DNA from: Takakia lepidozioides
Taxonomy: Eukaryota > Streptophyta > Takakiopsida > Takakiales > Takakiaceae
DNA length: 64,000 nt
Direction of reading: 5' to 3'
NCBI GenBank assembly: GCA_030704615.1
Contig: CM060733.1
Coordinates: 51,522,001-51,586,000, forward strand
Shown here one piece after another: positions 11,862-22,574 of this stretch (position 1 is its first letter; every line of letters starts with the position of its first letter). A program made the translations under genes and the position numbers. The notes below the pieces were generated by a model. That model did no database searches. It was not told the origin of the DNA and saw nothing but the letters and a program-made list of their open reading frames with translations.

Positions 11862-12529
11862 AAAGATCAGCTCGTATCTATGAGTGCTAGATACGAGTTA
11901 GTTGTAGCACTTGTGGTTTTTGCTTGAGATTGAGAGAAACCAAGTTGTTATGCAAGGAGCACCATGGAGCTCTTGGTTGTTAGAAGCGGAGGCGATGTGG
12001 GTTACGAGGTGGTAGACCTTGGCATTCGATCTTCAGCTTCAGAGATGAAAGCACCATGCTGCAGGTAATTCCAGAGCACCTTGATGGTTTCAGATTGTGT
12101 ACATGCATGAGCAAGCACGATTGGGAAGAGGACCAGTCAAGAGCAGGTTATAGTGGCTTTGGTGGCAAAGCTGAGAACTGGACCTGGGAATGCGAGCTTT
12201 CATTGTGTGAAGGATTGCAAGACCAAGCGAAAGGGCTGATTTGGCTTGGGGCAAATCAATGCACTTTGTGGAGTATGGTGAGATTGGGTTTCAATCTCGA
12301 GCTTCAGCATTGAGAGGGCTCTTGTCATGGCAAGAGCAGGGCTGGAACAGGAGCTAAGAGGTGCGGCAAGGCCATGGAATGTGCACCTAGGGTTTCAGAG
12401 CTTGGAAGAAGAGCTCTTGCACCACAAGAGAAGTGTCTTGTGGCTGGAAATGTAAGCCTTAGGGTTTCAGGAGCTTGGCAAGGGCTATGGAGTGCTTAGT
12501 CTTGTCATAGAGAGCATCAAGGAGCCAAG
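11862..12529 (+). other. Retrotransposon 5' leader, non-coding
   Basis: No gag-like frame occurs here. A short hairpin is formed by CTCGTATCT (11870-11878) and AGATACGAG (11888-11896). An 85-residue open frame at 12056-12313 has no recognisable features. The segment lies between LTR-derived sequence and the tandem repeats and is read as untranslated leader. Confidence 0.5.
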
Positions 12530-12960
12530 GAGCCAAGATAGGGGGCTGATATCTCTTGTGTGAAGAGGTTGCATGTGTGGAGCATGTATTCAGCTCATTG
12601 AAGCTTCCATCTTCAAGCTTGGAGAGCAAGGAAGAGGGAAGGGCTGACTTCCCTTATGTGAGGGCAATGTATGTGTGGAGCATGCTATCAGCCTGGTGAA
12701 GGCTTGCACTTTTAGGTGTGGGAGTGCAAGAAAGGAAGGAAGGGGCTGGTTTCCCTGTAGGGCATGTAGAGCATGCTTTCAGCCTGCTGAAGCTTGTATT
12801 ATCAGGTTTGTGGGTGCAAGAAATGAAGCAAAGGAGCTGATTCTCATATGGTGAGAGTGGGGCATGTGTGGAGCATGCCTTCAGCCCATTGAGGCTCTTG
12901 TTTTCAAGCCTTAGAGAGCTAGAACGGAAGGTCTAGGGCTGGTTTCCACTTGGAGTGAAA
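12530..12960 (+). repeat. Imperfect 110-125 bp tandem repeats in the retrotransposon leader
   Basis: Units share GTGGAGCATG, TCAGCC, TGAAGCTT and GGGCTGGTTTCC in the same order. They recur about four times at roughly 110-125 bp spacing. Divergence between units is considerable, so the boundaries are approximate. Confidence 0.6.
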
Positions 12961-13384
12961 GAACAGCACTTGTAGGGCCTATGTGAGTTGGGGTTTCAAC
13001 TTCAAGCTTGAAGGGAGCGCAACTCTTGAAGCAACAGGTGTAGAGGGCTGGAATAGGCTCTAAGACAGATGCTATGGCCAATGAGGGGAGTGCTTGAATG
13101 AGTGCTCACAAGGGCTGGGAACCAGCAGGGCTTGGTTGTTTGCCATTGAGTTTAGTGGCGTGTTTGGGGAGGCTAAGTGAGAAAGAAGGCTTGGTTTGTG
13201 GCAACCACCTCATGGCTTAGGGCTACTATGGTGGTGTGTGGGAGCCGAAAGAGCAAGGATACCTTGCTGATTTCCTCACAGCCACCATAGCTCGGTGGAA
13301 AGAAGCCTAGAGTCCAAGAGTCACAAACCCTAGCTTGGCGTGGCTAAATCCCTTGGAGAAATGGCTAAACTGCCAGAGCGGCCA

Positions 13385-14745
13385 TGTGTGGGGCTGTGAC
13401 AGGCTGTGGCAACCTGTGACGGGCTGTGACGGGCTGTGTCAGGCTGTGGCGAGCTGTGACGGCTGTGACGGGCTGTGCGGGGCTGTGACAGGCTGTGCCC
13501 TGAGGCCTGTGGGGCTGTGACGGGCTGTGACAGGCTGTGCCCATGGCCTTTGGGGCTGTGATGGGCTGTGAGGGGCTGTGCCCATGGCCTTTGGGGCTGT
13601 GATGGGCTGTGAGGGGCTGTGACAGGCCGTGCCTGAGGCCTTTGCGGCTGTGACGGGCTGTGACGGGCTGTGACAGGCTGTGGCAAGCTGTGACAGGCTG
13701 TGATGGGCTGTGACAGGCTGTGCCCTGTGCCCTGTGGGGCTGTGACGGGCTGTGTCAGGCTGTGACAGGCTGTGCCCAGTGGCCTTTTGGGGTTGTGACG
13801 GGCTGTGCGGGGCTGTGACAGGCTGTGCCCTGAGGCCTGTGGGGCTGTGAGGGGCTGTGACAGGCTGTACCCATGGCCTTTGGGGCTGTGATGGGCTGTG
13901 AGGGGCTGTGACAGGCCGTGCCTGAGGCCTTTGCGGCTGTGACGGGCTGTGAGGGGCTGTGACAGGCCGTGCCCATGGCCTTTGGGGCTGTGACGGGCTG
14001 TGAGGGGCTGTGGCAGGCCGTGCCTGAGGCCTTTGGGGCTGTGATGGGCTGTGAGGGGCTGTGACAGGCCCTGCCTGAGGCCTTTGGGGCTGTGACGGGC
14101 TGTGAGGGGCTGTGACAGGCCGTGCCTGAGGCCTTTGAGGCTGTGACGGGCTGTGAGGGGCTGTGACAGGCCGTGCCCATGGCCTTTGGGGCTGTGACGG
14201 GCTGTGAGGGGCTGTGACAGGCCGCGCCTGAGGCCTTTGGGGCTGTGACGGGCTGTGACGGGCCGTGCCTGAGGCCTTTGGGGCTGTGATGGGCTGTGAC
14301 AGGCCGTGCCTGAGGCCTTTGAGGCTGTGACGGGCTGTGAGGGGCTGTGATAGGCTGTGCCCTGTGCCCTGTGGGGCTGTGACGGGCTGTGTCAGGCTGT
14401 GACAGGCTGTGCCCAGTGGCCTTTGGGGCTGTGACGGGCTGTGCGGGGCTGTGACAGGCTGTGCCCTGAGGCCTGTGGGGCTGTGACGGGCTGTGACAGG
14501 CTGTGCCCATGGCCTTTGGGGCTGTGATGGGCTGTGAGGGGCTGTGACAGGCCGTGCCTGAGGCCTTTGAGGCTGTGACGGGCTGTGAGGGGCTGTGACA
14601 GGCCGTGCCCATGGCCTTTGGGCTGTGACGGGCTGTGAGGGGCTGTGACAGGCTGTGCCTGAGGCCTTTGAGGCTGTGACGAGCTGTGAGGGGCTGTGAC
14701 AGGGTCTGCCCAGTGGCCTGTGGAACTGTGACGGCTGTGACCAGT
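13385..14745 (+). repeat. GC-rich minisatellite inside the retrotransposon leader
   Basis: About 1.36 kb is built from a 9-11 bp core close to GGGCTGTGAC, organised into longer units of roughly 50-65 bp that include GCCTGAGGCCTTTGGGGC or GCCCATGGCCTTTGGGGC. The composition is very different from both flanks. On the minus strand the array keeps a frame open for 467 residues (13439-14842) made of Pro, Ser, Thr, Gln, His and Ala repeats. I treat that frame as a by-product of the repeat rather than a gene. Confidence 0.9.
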
Positions 14746-15030
14746 GAGCTGTGTGGGCCTGTGCTGGTCTGTGGTGGCCCGTGTTGACCTGTGGATGGCC
14801 TGTGCTGACTCGTGGAGGCACTGGTGGACTAAGGACTGGCATGTGGTCTGGAAGGCCGAATTTTGAAGCTCGTGGAGGGCGGTTTGAGGAGTATCTTCAT
14901 GATATTCCCATGGTCATGCAAGTTCAGGTGTAGGCTATGTTAGGAACTTAGTATTCCAAACCATAAGCCGCAACAGATTCTCTACCCGGTTACCTTGTGG
15001 AGAGGGGGTTAGGGACATGTTCATGACCGG

Positions 15031-16467
15031 TTGAGTGTCAACACGGAGGTGCCACTAGTTGCTGGGGACAGTGCCGGTTCGAGCACTAGCGATACTAGTG
15101 GGTACACGAGACGAGGTGTGCGGTTTAGGCCACCTTCACCTCCTGTGTCTTCCACGGAAGGTTCTGATTCGGATTGTGAATCAGGAGGGCTCATACCGGC
15201 GGTGCAAGTTGTTTCTTTGCCATTATTGTGGGACACAATGGAGGAGATGTATGGAGCTACCAAGGGGCCACGAAGGTACTCTGGGGCGGTGGGCACCATT
15301 GAGTTGGATGATTTTATCCAAGAGTTTGATAGTTGGTGTGATTTGCAGCAAATGCGCAATCCACAACTATTTACGCCGTTCATGGCATGGAAAGGGCTGT
15401 TTCAGCACCTTGAGGGGCCGCCTATGGATGATTACCATGAGTTCAGGCGGGGGCATGAGGTTGAGATCGAGGAGTGGAGGATGTACTGGTCACCCGACTA
15501 TGTCTCCATCACTAGGGGCACTAGAGCCACGAGGGCAGTGGCTACACCTGCCGCTGCACCGACAGCTTCAGCAAGTAGTAGTGGGACTGGTGGTACAGTA
15601 GCTACGACATCCACCAAGCCACTACCGCACCAGCACTAGCACCCGTGCCTGCCTTCAACCCTGTTGTGGAGTTCTTCGAAGAGTTGAGAGGGAACTACCA
15701 AGGGGTGAGGACAGAGAAGTTGCGGAGCTTGCAAGAGTTCCAACGGAAGCCGACCGAGAGCTTGAGGGAGGCTTTCACTCGCATGAGGCGCTTGATAAAT
15801 GTAACCCAAGGGGTTACGGAAGCTCAGGCAGTCCAATTCTGGTATGAGATATTGGACAAGGAGCTGAGGAGAAGGGTGCGGGATGCAACTCTCCTACAAG
15901 CGGCCCAACCCACCTTAGCAAATGTGTTTTTGCTGGCAGAGCGGATAGAGCTCACATGGTGGAGGAACGAGTGGTCATGGTGGGATTTGCTAAGGAGACA
16001 CCACGGGGTAGTGGTGCTCCTAGCCAACCACTACCTCAACGTGCTCAAGGCAACAAGGGGGCTCAGGTGAAGCTCAGGGAAGGGCAGAGAGGACCTCAGA
16101 TGCAGGGGTCTCTCCCTTCATTTGCTGGCCAACAACGGGCGGATGTGGTGTGCTGGACATGTGGAGGACCCCATGTCAAGAAGGATTGTCCAGAGGGAGG
16201 CAAAGGGCCGGCACATGCACAGCCTGCACAGTTACAGTGTGGGCATTGTGGCAACACGGGCATGGAGAGGCTCAGTGTTATGGTTTGCATCCTGAGTTGC
16301 GCCCAGGCCATTCCAAGGGAACAATGGTGGCCGGGGGCGAGGTGGAGCAGCCCAGAGAGGACGAGGTGGCCAGCCACGAGGTGCAGGCCAAGGGCAAGCT
16401 CAACGTGGCCAAGGACGCGGAGGTCAGGGTGTTGACCAAGGCATGGCCAACCGGCTTCAGCAGCTAG
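15031..16467 (+). pseudogene. gag: Retrotransposon gag with zinc knuckles, frameshifted
   Basis: Gag forms the virus-like particle and binds the RNA. The reading passes through at least three frames: 15031-15639, 15645-15950, about 15956-16255, then about 16250-16467. The capsid-like part includes LDDFIQEFDSWCDLQQM and FQRKPTESLREAFTRMRRL, typical of retrotransposon gag. Two CCHC knuckles follow: CWTCGGPHVKKDC (one residue shorter than the usual spacing) and CGHCGNTGHGEAQC, the latter complete only when two frames are combined. No ATG fits the start; the frame opens at a TTG after an upstream in-frame stop. Confidence 0.75.
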
Positions 16468-16551
16468 AGCAGAGCTCGCTGCCATGGCTACAGCTCAGGT
16501 GGTACCGGCTCTAAGGCGGATGGTCCACCTCCTGCTCCTGAGGGAGGAGAT

Positions 16552-17586
16552 ATGGGAGGCATGGGATTCATGTGTGGAGCAGCACTACCACTAGTGCAGG
16601 TGGAGTCTGCTGCAGCCGTGACTCGAGGAGCAGCACGAGTTCCTGAGCCACGAGGTGCAGAGGTGGAGTTGGATCCACAGCGTGGGGAGGCAAGCCGTCA
16701 GGCTAGGCTTCCTCAGTCATTCACATTGGCGGAGACAGTGTCGACGCCATCCATGGCACCTAGTTCTCGCCCGACTGTTACCGAGGCGGAGGTTACTATG
16801 CCATTGGGGAGAGCTACACGGGTAGCACCACTACCTAGTGTTGCCAAGGCTACGGCAGCTAGTGTGCTGCTAGGAGCGGCCACATCTGTGTGCCAGGCTC
16901 CATTGTTCTCGGCTACCATGATTGCGACGCCGGGGGTAAGACCAGCTGAGGTGTTCAGGCTGGCAGCTACACTCTGTGAGAGTGGGGAGGTTACTTCATC
17001 TTCTGCGGAGATAGTGGGAGGTGTAGTGCCGGAGGGATCCTCGGATTTGAGGGTCAAGACTGCCACGGCGGCGCCATGGCAAGCTGCAGCTGCCAGGTTG
17101 ATGGAGCTGCCAGCTAGGCCAGCCATTGAGCGCGCCATGGTGACACCTGGAGTTGTCATGTTAGACAACCAGGATGGCATTTTCTGTTTGAGTGGACCGG
17201 CAGGCAAGAGGTATCGGCCACTGCGAGTCTTGTTGGACTCGGGAGCTCAGCCACTGATGCTGGGCAGAGCTGCTATTGCAGGCTTGGGCCTCACGGAGGC
17301 GGATATGGAGCCTTGTCCTTTCCAGATACAGACGTCTCTCGGAGGATCGGAGCAGGCTCGGGGCATGACACGGCATGAGTTGGCTATCAGACTACGGCCG
17401 GATCACCCTACAGATGGCTCAGTGATGCGAGCCAAGGCCATTGTGACAGACGCAGTCTCATACGATGTCCTGGTTGGTGGGGCAGTGTTGTACCCCATGG
17501 GCTTCACCCTGGATTTTGGGAGGAGTCAGCTTCCTATAGGCCTGCATGGCAGTCAGGGGAGGGCCGGCGTGTGCAGCTCCCTGTGA
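16552..17586 (+). pseudogene. Retrotransposon linker and aspartic protease
   Basis: This is one open frame of 344 codons. The first 200 residues are Ala/Val-rich linker without a known domain. The protease region follows with VLLDSGAQPLMLGR, where Asp-Ser-Gly-Ala (Asp codon 17236-17238) is the catalytic motif, and then AKAIVTDAVSYDVLVGG and the flap-like YPMGFTLDFG. The dimeric protease would process the polyprotein. The frame itself is intact, but it is disconnected from gag and from the downstream domains by frameshifts. Confidence 0.8.
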
Positions 17587-17895
17587 CGTTCATAGGAGGA
17601 GTTGCGGTTGCCCAGCGAGGCAAGATGCCGACACTAGCAGCATTCACAGCGGCAGTGAATTGGCCTAGAGAGTTGCTTGAGGGCAATGCTCATTCAGAGG
17701 ATGTACCACCTCGGGAGAGCAGGATGACATGTATGGTATGGCGGAGTTGCCTACCATGGTTGCTCAGACTCCATTGTGGGGCACGAGCAAGGATTTGCAG
17801 CGGGATGCTGATCGACGGGTGCAACAAGCCTGGGTGGAGGCTTTTGTACCGTCAGGAGAGGAGGAGAGTGTGGGATTGCACCAGGACCACCTCAA
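17587..17895 (+). other. Spacer between protease and methyltransferase
   Basis: The segment reads through two frames (17571-17942 and 17729-18211 contain parts of it). It lacks any domain I recognise. Text such as LPTMVAQTPLWG and DADRRVQQAW suggests a decayed linker of the polyprotein. Confidence 0.45.
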
Positions 17896-18920
17896 TTGTC
17901 TCCATTGGACACCACACCTATTGTGTGGCAGTCTCCGGATGAAGGCATTTGTCTTCTGGACTTGTTTGGCGGGATCAGCACCGGATTGGCTGCTGTGTTA
18001 CAGGCAGGTGTACGAGTTCGGCGTTACCTGTATGTGGAGAGGGATGAGACTGCACGACGCGTTTCACTTCGCCATGTTGCTCAGTTGGTGCAGCGGTACC
18101 CTGAGTTGTTGTCGGTGTCTGCAATTCGTGGATATCAGCAGGCCTTGCCAGCAGACATTTCGTTGCTGGGGGCGCAGGATTTGGAGCGGGTTGGCTCCAT
18201 TGATCTGGTAGTGGCAGGTTGGCCCTGCCAAGGGCATTCATCAGCCGGGCATGGCAATGGATTGCGAGACTCGAGGTCGGGTCTGTTTTGGGAGATGGTG
18301 CGGGTTTTGCGCCACTTGCAGCTTCATCAAGCTGTATCTCCAGCATACATCTTGGAGAATGTGCCATGATGGGCAATTCTCGGGCCAGGGTGATGGCCAG
18401 TGTGCATCAAGTCCGGTCGTGGCTTGGGTCAGCAGTGTTGCTGGATGCAGCTACAGTGGGGTCACGGGCTCATCGTCCACGGCTATGGTGGACTAACATG
18501 ATGCCACCCGCACTGCTCAAGCGTGCATTTGATGGGGTGCAGCGGCCAGCACATCTCACAGTGGATAACATTCTGGACACAGGGAGGCAGTCTCAACGTG
18601 TGAGACACGATGACCGTTCGCCTTTGGCAGTGGTCAACAAGGTGGGTCAACCACGAGCAGCATTACCTACACTGCTCAGCTTCCCAGGATCGCATGCTTT
18701 CCGGGATAGTGGACCTGGCCTCCTGTGGATGCTCAGTTGCAGCAGTTAGTGGAGCCTAATGCTGACGAGCGTGAGCGGCAATGGGTTTTACCACTGGTAC
18801 CACGGCGGTGTCGTCTCTTTCTGAGGCATCACGTCGTCAAGTGTTGGGGCAAGCAATGGATCTCAATTGCTTGACCTGGATTATCAGCTTGGCTCTAGCT
18901 GAGCAACGCAGAGTGCGGAA
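17896..18920 (+). pseudogene. Cytosine-5 DNA methyltransferase domain carried by the retrotransposon
   Basis: This domain transfers a methyl group from S-adenosylmethionine to carbon 5 of cytosine. Motif I is DLFGGISTGLAAVLQAGV (Asp codon 17959-17961). A motif II-like acidic residue follows in YLYVERDE. Motif IV is VVAGWPCQGHSSAGHGNGL, with the catalytic Cys at 18226-18228. Motif VI is YILENV (Glu 18355-18357), motif VIII is GSRAHRPRLWW, and the C-terminal IX/X-like segment is LGQAMDLNCLTWI (18841-18880). A TGA at 18367-18369 and frame changes around 18365 and 18750 break this copy. The order I-IV-VI-VIII-X is uncirculated, more like DNMT1/DNMT3 than rearranged DRM. The target recognition stretch between VIII and IX is short. 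It lies between protease and reverse transcriptase in the same orientation, so it is part of the polyprotein. Confidence 0.9.
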
Positions 18921-19333
18921 TACACTTCCCTCAATGGTCTCTCTGCCTACCGAGACGGTACAGGCAGTGAGTGGGGGCGAGCATATGAGGACCACGGGGT
19001 GCATGCATCCATGGCACACGTGGGAGGTGCTCGAGGTTCAGAGGGAGTTGGCAGCCAAGGCGGCTGTGATGGATGAGGTTGGGGATTCTTCTCGGTTGAG
19101 GAGGTCCTCAAGGATGAGATGATGGGGCAGGATGATGCCTTGTCATTGACTGAGCAGGTAGGGAGTACTGCTCAAGAGGTTGCAGCATAGCAACCACGGG
19201 ACGCGTCCTCTACCTCTAAGCCCACTGGACTTAAGGTTGTAGTTACGGAGGACAATTGGGAGCCTGACATTGGACCCATTGTCACCGGAGGAGAGAGACG
19301 ACGTATACGGCGGTTCCTGAGGGCTTACAGGAA

Positions 19334-20197
19334 TTGCTTTGCCTTCAGTTTGAAGGACTTGGAGCACTGAAGGGTCAAGAGATCCGTATTGAGTTGGCCA
19401 CTGACACGCCAATCTTTCGGAGACCCTATAGATACAGTGACATGGAGAGGTCTTTGATTCAGATGAGGACTCAAGATCTCTGGGAGGCAGGTTTGGTGGA
19501 GCTCTCTGGTGGAGAGTATGCTTCAGCCACAGTGATGCCAGCCAAGAAGGATGTCTATGGCAATTGGACGGAGAGACGTATGTGCGGTGATTACCGGCCT
19601 GTAAATCGTCAGACCAAGTCCGATAAGTATGCCATGCCAACACCAGAGGAGATCTTTGATGCCATCGGGCATGCTAAGGCCTTTAGCACTTTGGATTTAC
19701 GATCCGGATATCACCAGTTGCCAATCAAGGAGGCGGACAAGCAGAAGACGGCATTCTGGGGGATCAATGAGCACGGCAAGGATTGCCTATATCAGTGGCG
19801 GTTCTTACCATTTGGGCTTAAGAATGCTCCTGCAGAGTTTCAGAGAGTCATGGATAGGATTCTAGCAGGGGTGGACTTTGCTCGGTGCTACATAGATGAC
19901 ATCATCATCTTTAGTGTTACGATGGAGGAGCATGAGAGACACCTTCAGGTGGTATTGGAGCGCTTGAGAGCGCACGGATTGAAGTTGCATCCGGGGAAGT
20001 GCAAGTTTTTCCACAACCAGATTGAGTATCTGGGTCACATGATATATCCTGGAGGATTGGGGGTACAGCAGACTAAGGTAGAGGCCATTGCACAAATTCC
20101 ACGCCCCACGGATGTGAGCCGAGTTCGAGCTTTCATGGGGTTGGCAAACTATTATAGACGGTTTGTCAAGGGATTTAGTACCATTGCAAGGCTCTAA
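19334..20197 (+). pseudogene. Retrotransposon reverse transcriptase
   Basis: This frame copies the element RNA into DNA. The 287-codon frame holds the palm motifs of Ty3/gypsy reverse transcriptase: ASATVMPAKKDVYGNW, RMCGDYRPVNRQT, FSTLDLRSGYHQLPI, FGLKNAPAEFQRVMD and the catalytic YIDD (19889-19900). RAFMGLANYYRRFVKGFS marks the connection region. A frameshift near 20190 puts it out of frame with RNase H. The upstream sequence 18921-19333 links it to the methyltransferase and contains a stop at about 19188. Confidence 0.92.
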
Positions 20198-20706
20198 CCA
20201 AGCTGACCAAGGTGGACCAGGAGTGGCAGTGGGAAGATGAGCAGGAACGAGCTTTTCAAGAGCTCAAGGCGAGGTTGACCTCGGCGCCTATCTTGAGACG
20301 ACCTATCAGGGGGCGTCCCTTTCAGCTGCATACGGATTGGAGCATGCTGGGGCTTGGAGCGGTGCTCACACAGGTGGATGATGAGGGAAGAGAGTTCGTA
20401 GTGGCTTACGCTAGCCGCTCGAACAACGCTGCAGAGGCTAAGTACAGCTCATATGAGGGAGAGTGCTTAGCTGCAGTGTGGGCCGTGGCACACTTCAGGT
20501 GATCTATACTAACGGCAATCTTTTCACCCTTGTCACGGATCACCAGCCACTCAAGTGGTTGATGGAGTCAGACAAGCTTACGGGAAGCTTGCACGGTGGG
20601 CACTTATACTCCAGGAGTATGACTTTCAGGTTGTGCATCGACCGGTTTGGTCAATCGGGATGCGGATGGATTGAGTCGCAATCCATGCATGAGCCAGCAG
20701 GATGAC
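20198..20706 (+). pseudogene. Retrotransposon RNase H domain
   Basis: RNase H removes the RNA strand during reverse transcription. Two frames are needed. The first (to 20502) has TKLTKVDQEWQWEDEQERAF, HTDWSMLGLGAVLTQ with the first catalytic Asp, YASRSNNAAEAKYSSYEGE with the catalytic Glu, then a stop. The second frame carries VTDHQPLKWLM and, after another shift, the terminal NRDADGLSRNP common to Ty3/gypsy elements. Confidence 0.88.
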
Positions 20707-20879
20707 ACTGGAGCTCGGTGGCATGGTGAGACGGACGAGGAGATGGTGCCGGGATGGCACGCATCTGCATTTTTGTGTATCTTGGCATCGGGAGGTCAGA
20801 TTGGACCTACAACAGGGATGACTGTAGACGGAGTGTCTGAGGACCCTGAGGCTAGGATGAGCTAGGTGGTGCCAGAGAT

Positions 20880-21896
20880 ATACATGAGGATTCGGCTGTG
20901 TTGGACTACCTCCGCACGGGAGACACGGCAGCCATTGTGACTGCCAGGGAGAGGGATCGGATCCTGCAACGAGCCAAGAGGTTCAAGTGGGAGGGGATAC
21001 ACCTACTTCGAGTGTGGGAGGATGTCGGGTGAGGATTGTGCCTCACCCCACACAGCGTGCACGGTTAGTGCGGCATGCCCATGAGGAGTTGGGGCATTTT
21101 GGAGTGCGACGCACTCACAGTTTACTGCAGGGGCAGTATTGGTGGCGTGGTATGCATACAGAGGTGCAACAGTTTGTGGCTAGGTGCATGGTGTGTGACA
21201 GGGTGTGCGTGCTTCATTCAACGCCCCTACACCACAGTTGCATCCTTTACCTATCATGGGATTGGGCTACAGGTGGAGTCTTGACTTCGCAGGACCGTTG
21301 CCACTGACTATGCGCCACCACAGATATGTGTTGGTGATGGTGGAGCACTTCTCCAAGTGGATTGAGTTGGTTCCATTGCCTGACAAGGCTAGTGAGGGGG
21401 CTGCGTATGCATTCTTGGATCGTGTGCTTAGCCGATTTGGTGCTCCAGCTGAGGTACTCACGGACCAAGGGAGAGAGTTCTTGGGGGAGTTTCAGGCTTT
21501 GTGTGATAAAGCCTTGATAGACCACCGCACCACTTCTCGGGATCATCCTGAGGCCGATGGCTTAGCAGAGAGAGTTGTTCAGACGGTGAAGAGGGTTTGC
21601 GCAAGTATGGCTTGCAGAAGGGACACCTAGGAGATTGGGATCTTCAGGTTCCTTGGTTAGCCATGGGCTACAGGTTCAGCAAACAAGCATCACTTGCCTC
21701 CTTCTCACCATATTTCCTTCTCTTTGGCCGAGAGCCGGATTTGCCTGCAGCCATTCGTAGGACACTGCTCAAGTCCTTAACCTTGACGATCCGGACGTGT
21801 GGGTACGTGCATGTGATCAGCGTGCAGAGTTGTTCAAGAAAGTCATGCCCATGGCTTTTGAGAACCTTGCCATTGCACAGCACCGTGATACGTTGA
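20880..21896 (+). pseudogene. Retrotransposon integrase, zinc-binding and catalytic core
   Basis: Integrase inserts the cDNA into host DNA. The HHCC zinc-binding region is HAHEELGHFGVRRTH followed by CMVCDRV (21072-21200). The DDE core follows: WSLDFAGPLP (first Asp), VLTDQGREFLGEF (second Asp) and HPEADGLAERVVQTVK (Glu). MGYRFSKQASLASFSPYFLLFGREP, seen after a frameshift near 21595, is the usual Ty3/gypsy continuation. Shifts occur near 21200, 21600 and 21780. Confidence 0.9.
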
Positions 21897-22168
21897 GGTA
21901 TGCCACTATACGTGGTGGAGGATATCGTCCTGGGGTTCGGAGGTTTAGCCTGGTGACTATGTTTATTTGCAGCAGACTGCTCCTACGACTCTGGATGTTA
22001 CTGCAGGGCGTGTTATTCTGAGGGTTCGAGAGGTGTTGCCCTCAGGGGTCCTGATCTTGGAGGGTCGGGATGGCATGACTTGGAAGGACCATGTGCGTAA
22101 TTGTGCGCCATGTCACCTTCCAATGTCGATGGCAGAGTTGACCCAAACTTGGCAGTGGTACCTGCAGG
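21897..22168 (+). pseudogene. Integrase C-terminal region with GPY/F-like segment
   Basis: Split over two frames, the region reads GYRPGVRRF, then YVYLQQTAPTTLDV, then GRVILRVREVLPSGVLILEG and DGMTWKDHVRNCAPCHLP. This is the position and style of the integrase C-terminal barrel and the GPY/F-type module. It leads directly into the PHD finger. Confidence 0.65.
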
Positions 22169-22317
22169 TTTGAGGTGCATGCTCTGTGGGTCTGCCAAGG
22201 GGCAGCCACCATGCTGGTGTGTGATCGATGCTCAAGGGGTTGGCATATGGATGCTTGACACCACCTCTTGAGAAGGTTCCTGACGGAGATTGGTTGTGTC
22301 CACACTGCTTGGGATAG
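22169..22317 (+). pseudogene. PHD finger at the C-terminus of the retrotransposon polyprotein
   Basis: PHD fingers are C4HC3 zinc modules that usually read the histone H3 tail. All eight ligands can be seen in order: C-x2-C in RCMLCGSAKGQP (Cys 22176-22178 and 22185-22187), then MLVCDRCSRGWHM giving C-x2-C and His, then CLTPPLEKVPDGDWLCPHC giving the last three Cys, with a stop at 22315-22317. Two small frameshifts lie inside it, near 22211 and 22252. It sits where chromoviruses carry a chromodomain, which suggests a chromatin-targeting role. Confidence 0.85.
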
Positions 22318-22561
22318 TGGCAGTGGACATGACTGGAGGCAGCTAACAAGACATGGGAGGCCAAGCTCATAGGAGTCAATACATGAGATCCCAAGCTCAA
22401 GTTCACAGGTTGCAAGACGGCGACTAACGATGGGGCTCTTGCACCCGGCCTCTTGATCTATCGAGTTTGAGTGTAGTAGGGATAGTGGTGGAGGACTTAG
22501 TGAGGCTATGGTCACTATCACATCTTGTGGCTACCTGGACTTAGAGGGACCTAAGCACCAG

Positions 22562-22574
22562 CTAGGGGGGCGAT
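22562..22574 (+). other. Polypurine tract before the 3' LTR
   Basis: The run AGGGGGG followed by CGAT lies directly before the TGTGTGGACTAG block at 22575. This is the expected position and composition for the plus-strand primer of reverse transcription. It favours an LTR start at 22575. Confidence 0.6.

Noticed and set aside
13385-14745. CRISPR-like repeat array
   Set aside because: No unique spacers of constant length; the units are nested tandem repeats, and the genome is eukaryotic.
13439-14842. 467-codon minus-strand open frame as a protein gene
   Set aside because: It consists of the minisatellite read backwards; other frames in the array are also open (285 codons at 13755-14612), as expected of a repeat without stop codons. 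No start context or domain supports it.
17896-18920. Host DNA methyltransferase gene lying by chance between element parts
   Set aside because: It shares strand and direct continuity with protease and reverse transcriptase and has no introns or own untranslated regions. It is better read as part of the polyprotein.
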